Made by a program: the position numbers and the translations under genes. Below the pieces are notes generated by a model that saw nothing but the letters and a program-made list of their open reading frames with translations, was not told the DNA's origin and searched no databases. Below, piece by piece: positions 55,976 to 64,000 of a stretch of DNA of 64,000 bases; within the stretch, counting starts at the first letter, position 1; every line of letters begins with the position of its first letter. The stretch covers positions 1 through 64,000 of the forward strand of contig NZ_JAGGQQ010000006.1 of the NCBI RefSeq assembly GCF_018613195.1, written 5' to 3'. The stretch is from Bacillus sp. ISL-45 (GTDB lineage Bacteria; Bacillota; Bacilli; Bacillales; Cytobacillaceae).

Positions 55976-56539
55976 GTGAAAGAAAAAATTACCGCACATA
56001 GCATAAGATTATTCGAGGTAAAAGGTTTCAGTGAGACTTCAATCCAGGATATTGTCGACTCACTAGGGGTGACTAAAGGTTCGTTTTATTATTACTTTTC
56101 CAGCAAAGAAGAATTACTGATGGATATACATCTCAGATATATTGACGAGTTATTAAGCCGTCAGGAAGAAATTCTTTTAGAACAGTCGACAAGCAAGCAA
56201 AAATTGTTTGACATCGTTTATATGCTGATCAGCAGCATTAAGTCAAAAGGGGCATCCGCAAAAATCTTTTTCAGGGAAATGCGTCACTTAAGTGATGACA
56301 GGCTGGCACAGATTGTCGCAAAGCGTGATCAATTCAGATCGAATGTGGAACGGCTGATTCGCGAAGGAATTGACAGCGGCGAGTTCCGAAAAGATTTGAA
56401 TCCCATCATCGTCACCTTTGGCATACTTGGTGCCGCAAACTGGAGCTACCAGTGGTTCAATCCAATGGGAAAGGTATCTGACCGGGAAGTGGCCGAGATT
56501 TTTGTCGAAATGATCCTGAAGGGAATCGAAGTCAATTGA
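55976..56539 (+). CDS. TetR/AcrR family regulator of acyl-CoA cluster
   Basis: A 187-residue regulator with the N-terminal helix-turn-helix ETSIQDIVDSLGVTKGSFYYYFSSKEELL (in part) and a helical ligand domain. It starts at GTG 55976 behind GAGGACAG. Being embedded in a fatty-acid-type cluster with matching palindromes in front of both halves, it is the likely repressor, released by an acyl-CoA or related ligand, as known for FadR/PsrA-type TetR proteins. The ligand is inference. Confidence 0.85.
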   Translation: MKEKITAHSIRLFEVKGFSETSIQDIVDSLGVTKGSFYYYFSSKEELLMDIHLRYIDELLSRQEEILLEQSTSKQKLFDIVYMLISSIKSKGASAKIFFREMRHLSDDRLAQIVAKRDQFRSNVERLIREGIDSGEFRKDLNPIIVTFGILGAANWSYQWFNPMGKVSDREVAEIFVEMILKGIEVN

Positions 56540-56553
56540 AGAAATATGTAGGG

Positions 56554-56587
56554 AGAGGCTTATGAAAGCCAAGCCTCTTTCTTTATT
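56554..56587 (+). terminator. terminator of the TetR gene
   Basis: AGAGGCTT / AAGCCTCT with a nine-base loop followed by TTCTTTATTTTTT. It separates the two halves of the cluster transcriptionally. Confidence 0.85.
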
Positions 56588-56594
56588 TTTTACA

Positions 56595-56610
56595 TACCAA
56601 CCGGTTAGTA
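56595..56610. promoter_or_regulatory. candidate TetR operator B
   Basis: TACCAACCGGTTAGTA, one base different from operator A, lies 34 bases before the thioesterase start codon. No clear -35/-10 pair is visible around it. Confidence 0.75.
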
Positions 56611-56643
56611 CGAAGAAATTCCGAATAGAAAGTGGGGAGACAA

Positions 56644-57045
56644 ATGCAGGAAATCCAGGTACAGGCACGATTTGGCGAGACGGACGCGCTAGGACATATT
56701 AACAATACCAGTTATTTTGTCTATCTGGAGGAGGCAAGGATCCGCTTTTTTGAAACATTGGGCTACCGCATGGAATTGAACGACTGGAAATTCATTTTAG
56801 CTTCCACCAAATGTGATTTTGTCAGCCAGGGGTATTTCGACCAGCTGTTGACGGTAAAAACATTTGTATCAAGAATTGGTTCGAAAAGCTTCCAGCTAGA
56901 ACATGACATTGTCTGCACGCAGACGCAGCAGTTGATTGCAAAGGGCAATGCAATCATTGTGTATTATGATTTTACAAATCAACAGAGTCAGGTTTTACCC
57001 GAATTGCTAAAAGAAGGGCTGAAAAGCTATTTGCTGCCCGCATAA
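56644..57045 (+). CDS. acyl-CoA thioesterase (4HBT hot-dog fold)
   Basis: A 133-residue hot-dog thioesterase. The catalytic-site pattern ETDALGHINNTSYFVYLEEAR (in part) near residues 12-32 is the 4HBT/YbgC type, in which the Asp in the first part acts as the general base. It would release acids from acyl-CoA. I begin it at ATG 56644, eight bases after GTGGGGAG. It opens the second half of the cluster behind operator B. Confidence 0.82.
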   Translation: MQEIQVQARFGETDALGHINNTSYFVYLEEARIRFFETLGYRMELNDWKFILASTKCDFVSQGYFDQLLTVKTFVSRIGSKSFQLEHDIVCTQTQQLIAKGNAIIVYYDFTNQQSQVLPELLKEGLKSYLLPA

Positions 57046-57081
57046 ATAACTGAATATTCCGTATATACAGGAGGTGTCGGA

Positions 57082-57861
57082 GTGAGATTCCAAGAAACAG
57101 TGGTTCTTGTTACAGGAGCGGGGAGCGGAATCGGAAAAGCGACAGCCGCTCGGTTTGCCAGTGAAGGGGCAAAAGTAATATTGGTTGGGCGGACGAAATC
57201 TAAGCTTGAGATGGCAGCAAAAGAAATAAATGAATTGCATGAGCTTCCTAGGGCTGAAATCTTTCCTGCTGACGTAACAGATGAAGATGATGTCAGCGAG
57301 TTAGCATATTACATGGAGGAGCAATTTGGCGACCTGCATGTCCTTGTGAATAATGCTGGAGGTTCTGTCCACTCAAAAATCATGGACACCTCAGCCAGTG
57401 ATTGGGACTTTGTACAAAATACGAATTTAAAAAGTGTTTTCCTGGTCTCGAAAACGCTTGGGAAGCTCATGGCAAAAAGTTCAGAGAAGGAGGGAGATTT
57501 TTCTCAAAACCGTTCAATCGTCAATGTAGCCAGTTTATCCGGACACCAGGCAGGTGCGCATATCCCCCATTACAGTGCTGCTAAAGCTGGTGTCATCAAT
57601 TTTACAAAATCAATGGCATTGGAATTGTCTCCTTACGGGATAAGAGTCAATTCAGTATCACCTGGTTTTGTGGAAACTCCCCTGACTGAGAAGGGGATGA
57701 AGAATGAACAATTTGTTAAAGCAATCAGAAGAAATACAGCTCTAAGGCGAGCTGGCAATCCCGATGAAATCGCGAATGTGATTGCTTTTGTCGCATCAAG
57801 TGAAGCTTCTTACATGACGGGTTCAGACATTCTCGTTGATGGCGGCTGGTTGATTAAATAG
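57082..57861 (+). CDS. SDR family oxidoreductase
   Basis: A 259-residue Rossmann dehydrogenase. TGAGSGIG (residues 11-18), NNAGGS, the serine in NVASLSG and YSAAK form the standard catalytic set; the C-terminus MTGSDILVDGGW is typical. It starts at GTG 57082 with AGGAGGTG upstream. It probably oxidises a hydroxyacyl or related alcohol intermediate. Different from the first SDR of the cluster. Confidence 0.85.
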   Translation: MRFQETVVLVTGAGSGIGKATAARFASEGAKVILVGRTKSKLEMAAKEINELHELPRAEIFPADVTDEDDVSELAYYMEEQFGDLHVLVNNAGGSVHSKIMDTSASDWDFVQNTNLKSVFLVSKTLGKLMAKSSEKEGDFSQNRSIVNVASLSGHQAGAHIPHYSAAKAGVINFTKSMALELSPYGIRVNSVSPGFVETPLTEKGMKNEQFVKAIRRNTALRRAGNPDEIANVIAFVASSEASYMTGSDILVDGGWLIK

Positions 57862-57900
57862 GTTTATGATTCTATTAAAATCTGAGAAAGGGTGAACGCT

Positions 57901-58692
57901 ATGACGAATGTTAAGACGAGTGACCATTTAATCATCAACAAAAATGGGGCAGTACTTTCCTTGACCTTAAACAGACCAGAAAGCTTGAATTCCTTCAGCC
58001 CGGAAATGATTCTTACACTGACGGAGGAATTAAGAGAGGCACAGAACAACCCAGAGGTAAAGGTAATCGTTTTGTCCGGTGCCGGCCGGTCGTTCAGTGC
58101 TGGCGGCGATGTAAAAACAATGGGCGAGGCACAAGCGACAGGCGTATATGACCATATCGGAAGGCTGAATGAGTGTATTCTTGCCATGAAAGCTACAGAG
58201 AAGCCAATCATTGCAGCAGTTCATGGTTTTGCTGCGGGTGCAGGATTCAACCTTGCCCTTGCTTGTGACTTGATTGTCGCTGCCGATGACAGTAAATTTG
58301 CGCTGAGCTTCTCGCAGGTTGGCCTCGTCTCTGACGGCGGTGGTTCCTATTTTGTCCCAAGACTAGTTGGACCGCATCTGGCAAAACAATTCATGTTCAC
58401 TGCAGAACCAATTCCGGCAGAGCGATTATACCAGTTGGGCGTAATTAACTATCTCAAACCTGTAACAACTTTACAGGAAGAAACACTGAAGCTTGCCACT
58501 CAGCTGGCAAATGGGCCGACCAGAACATATGGGATGATCAAGAAGCTGGTTGACCATTCAATGACAGCAACTCTGGAAGAAATTCTTGAGCAGGAACGTA
58601 TCACACAGACCATGATGGTATCAACTGAAGACCATCAAGAAGGCATTGCAGCCTTCAAGGAAAAAAGAAAACCAAAATTTACAGGCAACTAA
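57901..58692 (+). CDS. enoyl-CoA hydratase/isomerase
   Basis: A 263-residue crotonase-fold enzyme. The oxyanion-hole segment GAGRSFSAGGDV and HGFAAGAGFNLALACDL are both present. In the second catalytic segment (FSQVGLVSDGGGSYFVPRLVG, in part) an Asp stands where the hydratase glutamate would be, as in PaaG-type isomerases, so isomerase rather than hydratase activity is possible. I begin it at ATG 57901, six bases after AAAGGGTG. 11 bases before the MDR gene. Confidence 0.83.
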   Translation: MTNVKTSDHLIINKNGAVLSLTLNRPESLNSFSPEMILTLTEELREAQNNPEVKVIVLSGAGRSFSAGGDVKTMGEAQATGVYDHIGRLNECILAMKATEKPIIAAVHGFAAGAGFNLALACDLIVAADDSKFALSFSQVGLVSDGGGSYFVPRLVGPHLAKQFMFTAEPIPAERLYQLGVINYLKPVTTLQEETLKLATQLANGPTRTYGMIKKLVDHSMTATLEEILEQERITQTMMVSTEDHQEGIAAFKEKRKPKFTGN

Positions 58693-58703
58693 GGAGGCAA
58701 TTC

Positions 58704-59678
58704 ATGAAAGCAATCCAACTGAAAGAATATGGCGGTCCGGAGGTTCTCCTATTGGCAGAGATGGAAAGACCAGTACCTACAGATCATCAAGTATTAATTG
58801 AAATCCATGCGATCGGAGTCAATTATGCGGACACAGCAAGAAGAGAAGGACTGTATGTCATTCCTACTAAACTGCCGTTTATACCTGGAGCAGAAATTGC
58901 GGGAATTGTAGTTGAAACAGGAGAATCCGTAACAAATGTTCAGGCCGGCGACCGCGTTGTTACCTTAATCGAATCTGGAGGTTACGCTGAATTTGCCCTT
59001 GCTGACAGCCGCGGGCTCATTCCTTTGCAGGACCATATGGAATTTGAACAGGCAGTCGCTCTCCCGCTTCAAGGTCTAAGCGCATATCACATACTGAAAA
59101 CGATGGGACGGCTGGAAAAAGGTGAAACAGTGCTAGTCCATGCAGCAGCTGGAGGAGTAGGCACTTTGGCTGTCCAATTAGCAAAGCTATCAGGTGCAAG
59201 CAAAGTAATAGCAACCGCTAGCACTGATGATAAACTCTCTTTAGCCGCTGAAATGGGAGCTGATGTACTTGTCAATTACACTGAACAGGGATGGGAAGAA
59301 AAGGTTTTGGAAGCAACCGGCGGTAAAGGTGTGGATGTTGCCCTAGAAATGGCAGGAGGGGAAATTTTCAATAAAACGTTGAAATGCCTTGCCACGTTCG
59401 GTCGGCTGGTTATCTATGGAGTTGCCAGCGGGGAGCAGAGCCGCTTTTATCCATCATCCTTAATGGCCAGAAACCAGTCAGTCATCGGGTTTTTCCTGCC
59501 GCAAATCATGAGAAAGCCGGCGCTGATCCAATCAAGTATGGCTGAAATGCTTGGATATTTATCGAAGGGCCAATTAAAACTGACAATTGGAGGCGTTTAT
59601 TCGCTTGAGCAGGCAGCAGAAGTCCATCGCCTTTTGCAATCACGGCAGACGAAGGGAAAACTGATTCTAAAACCTTAA
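58704..59678 (+). CDS. MDR-family quinone oxidoreductase (zinc-independent)
   Basis: A 324-residue medium-chain dehydrogenase/reductase. It opens MKAIQLKEYGGPEVL, typical of the quinone-oxidoreductase branch, lacks the zinc-binding cysteines of alcohol dehydrogenases, and has the NADP-site segment VHAAAGGVGTLAVQLAK near residues 147-163. It would reduce an enone, enoyl or quinone-type substrate. AGGAGG lies before the ATG. Co-transcribed with the flanking hydratase and lactonase genes. Confidence 0.85.
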   Translation: MKAIQLKEYGGPEVLLLAEMERPVPTDHQVLIEIHAIGVNYADTARREGLYVIPTKLPFIPGAEIAGIVVETGESVTNVQAGDRVVTLIESGGYAEFALADSRGLIPLQDHMEFEQAVALPLQGLSAYHILKTMGRLEKGETVLVHAAAGGVGTLAVQLAKLSGASKVIATASTDDKLSLAAEMGADVLVNYTEQGWEEKVLEATGGKGVDVALEMAGGEIFNKTLKCLATFGRLVIYGVASGEQSRFYPSSLMARNQSVIGFFLPQIMRKPALIQSSMAEMLGYLSKGQLKLTIGGVYSLEQAAEVHRLLQSRQTKGKLILKP

Positions 59679-59693
59679 TAAGGGGTGTGCTGA

Positions 59694-60692
59694 ATGGCAA
59701 GTATTAATACGGTAACTGGTCCTATTAAAGCGGAGCAATTGGAGAAGACGCTTATTCATGAGCACTTTATCTTTGGGTATCCTGGCTTCCAGGGTGATGT
59801 GACATTGGGTGGATTTAATGAAGAATCAGCTCTCGAAGAGGCAATCAACATTGCCAGGTACATGCAGAGCTTTGGGGTAAAGACAGTCGTGGATCCGACC
59901 CCAAATGAATGTGGAAGAAATCCAGAGTTTTTAAAGAAAGTCTCGGAAGCTACCGGTCTCCAGATTATTTGTGCCACTGGCTATTATTACGAAGGGGAAG
60001 GAGCAACCCCTTATTTCAAGTTCAGGCAGGCATTGGGCACCGCGGAGGAAGAAATCTATCAAATGTTCAAGAAAGAGTTCACCGAAGGTATCTCAGGTTC
60101 GGGCATTAAGCCTGGAGTGATCAAACTGGCGTCCAGCAAAGGTGAAATCACAGAGTATGAAAAGATGTTTTTCCGCGCGGGCGCCCGTGTACAACAGGAA
60201 ACAGGCGCAGTAATCCTCACCCACACCCAGGAAGGAACAATGGGTCCTGAACAAGTAAGGTTACTGATTGAACACGGAGCAGATCCTGGAAAAATCATCA
60301 TCGGCCATATGTGTGGAAATACCGACCCCGAATATCATAAACAGGTTCTGGACCAAGGCGTCCGGATTGGCCTGGACCGTTTCGGCATCCAGGGTATGGT
60401 AGGTGCACCTTTTGACCATGAACGGGTACAGACTCTGCTGGCATTACTGACTGAAGGGTACGAAGATCAAATTTTACTTGCACATGATACCGTGAATATC
60501 TGGCTCGGCCGCCCGCCTGTTATGCCGGAGCAGGCCGCGAAGATTATGGAAAACTGGCAGCCAGGCCATATTTTCAACAATATCTTGCCACAGCTTAGAG
60601 AAAATGGAGTGTCAGAAACGCAAATTGATAAGATGCTCGGCGGAAATGCTGTTGGACTTTTCACTGGGGCTCCGGCAAAGGTAGTATCCTAG
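59694..60692 (+). CDS. phosphotriesterase-like lactonase
   Basis: A 332-residue amidohydrolase-fold enzyme with every metal ligand of the phosphotriesterase-like lactonase group: H22 and H24 in IHEHF, the bridging carboxylated lysine K144 in GVIKLAS, H177 in LTHTQEG, H205 in IGHMCGN, and D265 in LAHDTV. This spacing equals that known for the Geobacillus enzyme GkaP with a shift of one. Such enzymes open lactones, including acyl-homoserine lactones, and have side activity on organophosphates. AAGGGGTG lies before the ATG. Confidence 0.85.
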   Translation: MASINTVTGPIKAEQLEKTLIHEHFIFGYPGFQGDVTLGGFNEESALEEAINIARYMQSFGVKTVVDPTPNECGRNPEFLKKVSEATGLQIICATGYYYEGEGATPYFKFRQALGTAEEEIYQMFKKEFTEGISGSGIKPGVIKLASSKGEITEYEKMFFRAGARVQQETGAVILTHTQEGTMGPEQVRLLIEHGADPGKIIIGHMCGNTDPEYHKQVLDQGVRIGLDRFGIQGMVGAPFDHERVQTLLALLTEGYEDQILLAHDTVNIWLGRPPVMPEQAAKIMENWQPGHIFNNILPQLRENGVSETQIDKMLGGNAVGLFTGAPAKVVS

Positions 60693-60743
60693 AAACAGTT
60701 CTCAGAGCTGATTCAAGATTCTAGTAGAAAGGGGCGATGACCT

Positions 60744-61688
60744 ATCCAAACAATTATACCTCTTACGCTGGATTCGCCTTTTTCTGAAGGGATCGTGGTA
60801 GTGTATGCCGTTCTTGGTGAAACAGCAACACTTATAGATACAGGCAATCCAGGCGAGAAATCCTTTTACCAGCTGAAATCACAATTAAGAGAGCATAATC
60901 TCAGTTTTAAAGACTTTGACCATATAATCGTGACCCATATGCATACGGACCATTGTGGAGGAGTCAGCCTGATCCAGCAGGAAGCGAGCCTTCCCGTGTA
61001 TGTACATGAGCTTGCAAGGCCAGTGATCACTGGAGGAGAACCAGAGTTTAATAGAATCAATCAGTTTTTTAGTGATTTTCTAAAGGAATGTGGTGCTGAC
61101 CCTACTGTTCATCAGCATGCACGGAAATACAAAGAAGAAATCTGGCAGAATGTCCAATATGTCAATGAAGGCGATGAAGTACACATAGGAGGAAGACCCT
61201 ACAGTGTGTTGCATGTTCCCGGACATAGCCAGACAGATATCCTTCTGATTGATGAGGAGCAGGGGATTACATTTGTCGGTGACCATATCATTCCCGAGCT
61301 GGCCGTCAACGCCTTTATTGAGCCTCCGGTACCAGGGGGAAAGCATCGTCCGTCTCCATTGATTCAATACAGGGAATCCCTGATTCGGTCAAAGGGGAGA
61401 AACCTGGGAAGATGTTATTCAGGACATGGACTTCCCTTCACACAGCACATTGAGCTCATTGGTAAAAGATTGGCTCAGCAGGATGCACGCTGTCAGCAAA
61501 TACTTCAGGTTTTAAATGAGCGTGATAAAAAAGTTTTCGAGATTTGCCAGGAGGTCTACCCGCACTTGAAGGGGGAAATCGTTTTTCTTGGGCTCTCACA
61601 AATACAGGGGCATCTGGATTTGATGGAATCCCGAAATGAGGTGATGAAAGAGGTACAGGATTCAATTGTTTCTTATAAGCTGATCTGA
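60744..61688 (+). CDS. MBL-fold metallo-hydrolase, start codon unclear
   Basis: An MBL enzyme of about 315 residues with THMHTDHCGG, GHSQTD, GDHI and a C-terminal SGHG metal site. The family's first strand (TIIPLTLDSPFSEGIVVVYAV, in part) is encoded well upstream of the first GTG in frame (60795). The frame is open back to 60741. The only position with a good ribosome binding site (AAAGGGG at 60728-60734) is ATC 60744, nine bases later, so either ATC is used or an ATG has been lost (one base change). An alternative is a single-base indel next to ATG 60737. C-terminal helical domain from about residue 220. Confidence 0.65.
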   Translation: MQTIIPLTLDSPFSEGIVVVYAVLGETATLIDTGNPGEKSFYQLKSQLREHNLSFKDFDHIIVTHMHTDHCGGVSLIQQEASLPVYVHELARPVITGGEPEFNRINQFFSDFLKECGADPTVHQHARKYKEEIWQNVQYVNEGDEVHIGGRPYSVLHVPGHSQTDILLIDEEQGITFVGDHIIPELAVNAFIEPPVPGGKHRPSPLIQYRESLIRSKGRNLGRCYSGHGLPFTQHIELIGKRLAQQDARCQQILQVLNERDKKVFEICQEVYPHLKGEIVFLGLSQIQGHLDLMESRNEVMKEVQDSIVSYKLI

Positions 61689-61730
61689 TAGTTGCCAAGG
61701 CTTCTTATACTTTTAACAGGAGAGGATTAA

Positions 61731-63248
61731 ATGAAGCTGAAAGAGCTGCTTGAAAATAATATCAGTAAATACGGGGAATATCCATTTATCTATTATAAAG
61801 ACCTGCAATATACAAACATTGAAACGAGGCAGTACGCTGACCGGATAGCGAATGGTCTCCAAAAGCTCGGAGTGGGAAAAGGCGACCGAATTGTCGTCTG
61901 TATGCCAAATAACCCAGAAGTGATATTTTCCTATCAGGGCATTACCAGAAGCGGTGCCATCATTGTTCCAATTATGTTCACCCTTCATCCGAAAGAAATT
62001 CAGTACATCATTAAAAATTGTGAAGCCAAAGTTGTCATTGCCTCTTCCTATACAGCAGAAAATTTGAAAAAGGCGTTAGAAGCCCTGGAAGTCAAACCAA
62101 CCCTGGTCGTTACAGATCTTCCTGGTAGTAATGATTTTTTAAACCTCTATGATCTGATGTCTTCGGAATCAGCTGACTCCGAGGATGATTCTGACGAAAA
62201 CGAAACCGCCGTGATTTTATATACCTCAGGAACGACTGGAAATCCGAAAGGCGTTCTATTGACCCACAAAAATCTCTACACCAATGCAGTCAACTCCGCA
62301 GCCCATAATGAAACCGAAAGAGGCGTTACGATTGGCGTCCTTCCGTTAGCGCATGTATATGGTCTTACCATATCGAATACGTGCTATATAACGGGAAGTT
62401 CAGTTGTTGTTTTCGCCCGGTTTGATCCAGAAGAAATTTTCAAAGCTATTGAGACTTATAAAGTAAAAGCTTTCTCCGCAGTCCCTGCTATGATTCATGC
62501 AATGGTTGGCAGCCCAAAAGCCGACCAATATGATACATCCTCCCTTGAGTGGATTGGCTCAGGGTCCGCACCGCTGCCTATCGCGCTCCTGAACGGTTTT
62601 ACCCAGAAGTTCGGCGCGAAAGTATTTGAGGGTTATGGATTATCAGAAGCAGCCCCAATCGTAACAGCGCATAATAAAAAAATTGAAATAAAACCAGGTT
62701 CAGTCGGAATACCGATTCCAGGGGTCAACATAAAAATTGTTGATGATCAGGGAAGTGAAGTCCCTGCAGGAAAGGTTGGCGAATTGATTGTCTCAGGTGA
62801 CAATGTTACCCGGGGATACTACCAGAATAGTGAAGAAACAAACAAGGTAATCAAGGAAGGCTGGCTTTTCACCGGTGATATGGCCAGAGTTGATAACGAA
62901 GGCTATCTCTATATTGTCGACAGAAAAAAGGATTTGGTGATCAGGGGCGGCTTCAATGTATATCCTCGTGACATTGAAGAGCTGCTGAACGCCCATGAGT
63001 CTGTCTCGGAAGCCGCGGTTGTCGGTATACCTGACGAAATGATGGGCGAGGAAATTGTTGCATGTGTCGTGAAAAATGCGGGCGCATCACCAACAGAAGA
63101 AGAACTGATCCTTTACTGCCAGGACAATCTGGCCAAAAACAAAACACCGAAGCGGATTGTTTTTATGGAAGCTATGCCACGGAACGGAGTCGGCAAGATC
63201 CTCAAGACCCGTCTAAGAGAAACAACTGCTACTATCATCACAAAATAA
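61731..63248 (+). CDS. long-chain acyl-CoA ligase (AMP-forming), second
   Basis: A 505-residue ANL-superfamily ligase. YTSGTTGNPKG begins at residue 164; GYGLSEAAP, GDMARVDNEGYLYIVDRKKD and the C-terminal GVGKILKTRLRE lysine motif are intact. It differs from the first ligase of the cluster in length and in the acyl-pocket region, so a different acid is likely. CAGGAGAGG lies before the ATG, and the R2lox gene follows 24 bases later. Confidence 0.9.
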   Translation: MKLKELLENNISKYGEYPFIYYKDLQYTNIETRQYADRIANGLQKLGVGKGDRIVVCMPNNPEVIFSYQGITRSGAIIVPIMFTLHPKEIQYIIKNCEAKVVIASSYTAENLKKALEALEVKPTLVVTDLPGSNDFLNLYDLMSSESADSEDDSDENETAVILYTSGTTGNPKGVLLTHKNLYTNAVNSAAHNETERGVTIGVLPLAHVYGLTISNTCYITGSSVVVFARFDPEEIFKAIETYKVKAFSAVPAMIHAMVGSPKADQYDTSSLEWIGSGSAPLPIALLNGFTQKFGAKVFEGYGLSEAAPIVTAHNKKIEIKPGSVGIPIPGVNIKIVDDQGSEVPAGKVGELIVSGDNVTRGYYQNSEETNKVIKEGWLFTGDMARVDNEGYLYIVDRKKDLVIRGGFNVYPRDIEELLNAHESVSEAAVVGIPDEMMGEEIVACVVKNAGASPTEEELILYCQDNLAKNKTPKRIVFMEAMPRNGVGKILKTRLRETTATIITK

Positions 63249-63272
63249 GCGATTTACCGAGGAGGAGTGCAA

Positions 63273-64000
63273 GTGGAACAAAGAACAATATTAACAACCA
63301 GCAAGCGGGGGTTGCAGACGGACTCATTCCCATTCCGTCTCTATCAAAAAGCGAAGAAATTCGGCATCTGGAACCCTGCTGACATTGATTTTACCCAGGA
63401 CCAACAAGACTGGAGGCAGCTTGACGCCGAACAGCAAAATGATATTCTGCGCCTGATTTCACAGTTCCAGGCTGGTGAGGAAGCCGTTACCCTCGATTTG
63501 CTGCCGCTGATCATGGCCATTGCTAAGGAAAACAGGCTGGAGGAGGAAATGTTTTTAACCACCTTCTTATTTGAAGAAGCCAAGCATACAGAGTTCTTCC
63601 GGCTTGTCCTGAATGCGCTGGGTGAAACAGGTGACCTATCAGGACACCATACAGCTACGTATAAAACGATTTTTTATGAAATCCTGCCGACTGCGATGGA
63701 CAGGTTGCTTTTAGACCAATCACCTGAAGCTATTGCCGAAGCAGCGACTGTTTACAATATGTTCGTTGAGGGAGTCCTTGCTGAAACAGGCTACTACTCA
63801 TTCTATCAAAATCTTGAAACACTCGGTTTGATGCCAGGACTGCTCAGGGGGATTGGGAATTTGAAAAGAGATGAATCCAGGCATATTGGCTATGGGACCT
63901 TCCTGCTGCAAGATTGATTTGTGAGCATCCACATTTATACGAGTTTGTTGAAGGTAAAATGCAGGAATTGACCCCGCTTGCCATCCGTTTGAACCAGGAG
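63273..64000 (+). pseudogene. R2-like ligand-binding oxidase (R2lox), frameshifted and cut by window edge
   Basis: A ferritin-like Mn/Fe oxidase related to ribonucleotide reductase R2. From GTG 63273 (behind GGAGGAG) the metal ligands appear as E69 in GEEAVT, E102 and H105 in EEAKHTEFF, E166 in VEGVLAE, and E201 and H204 in DESRHIG; V72 and Y161 are the pair that forms the Val-Tyr ether cross-link in known R2lox. The frame stops at 63917, but the natural continuation (ICEHPHLYEFVEG) runs on in another frame to the window end. One missing A near 63910 explains it (LQRLICEH restored). Real mutation or sequencing indel cannot be told apart here. Confidence 0.8.

Overview
The window is chromosomal DNA of a low-to-mid GC, Gram-positive, probably endospore-forming Bacillaceae. 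The evidence is the Bacillus-type 5S rRNA, AGGAGG-type ribosome binding sites with frequent TTG/GTG starts, an S-box riboswitch, a BirA-type biotin operator, a sigma-B-like promoter, a LexA box of the Bacillus GAAC-N4-GTTC type, and families such as YIEGIA, YqhV, DUF3231, a KinB-like kinase and an RsbR paralog. The intergenic repeats resemble those I associate with Mesobacillus/Cytobacillus/Neobacillus relatives, but the species cannot be fixed from sequence alone.

Layout. 1-270: end of an rRNA operon (23S 3' end, 5S, terminator). 0.5-7.2 kb: YIEGIA protein with its small capping partner, YitT-type membrane protein, MFS exporter, DUF3231 protein, a sulfonate ABC transporter (ssuACB) and YqhV. 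7.3-9 kb: bioY-bioB behind a BirA operator. 9-13.3 kb: a stress-type small protein, alpha/beta hydrolase, MBL hydrolase, CoxG-like SRPBCC protein and a DUF2161 nuclease-fold protein. 13.35-14 kb: a gene-free stretch with a helically phased 20-bp repeat and a 186-bp mobile repeat. 14-25.3 kb: TetR/DHA2 efflux pair with twin operators, DUF3231 and small hypothetical genes, an SGNH esterase, MATE pump, DinB, DUF4395, VanW and several tiny ORFs. 25.4-33.3 kb: an S-box-controlled methionine operon (metI-metC-yitJ-metH). 33.7-41 kb: bacillolysin, CstA with a cory-CC-star/ArsA pair, a DUF4145 protein, and a membrane-anchored nuclease. 41-46 kb: KinB-like kinase, cold-shock protein, a DUF1399-like protein with a Cys-rich tail, RsbR paralog. 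46-53.3 kb: sbcDC, a DUF3900 protein, a broken Nudix gene and a methyltransferase.

53.4-64 kb is the most interesting block: one co-directional run of eleven genes (SDR, acyl-CoA ligase, TetR, thioesterase, SDR, enoyl-CoA hydratase/isomerase, MDR oxidoreductase, phosphotriesterase-like lactonase, MBL hydrolase, second acyl-CoA ligase, R2-like ligand-binding oxidase). Two nearly identical palindromes, one in front of each half, suggest joint control by the embedded TetR. The set looks like a pathway that activates, oxidises and hydrolyses a fatty-acyl or lactone-like substrate, with R2lox as a Mn/Fe oxidase of unknown substrate.

Three genes in the last 12 kb (Nudix, MBL, R2lox) carry single disabling lesions. 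They may be real decay or indel/base errors in the assembly, and the readings should be treated with that in mind. A family of ~187-bp inverted-repeat elements (three copies) also shapes local genes: one copy supplies a stop codon and another sits between a promoter/LexA box and sbcD.
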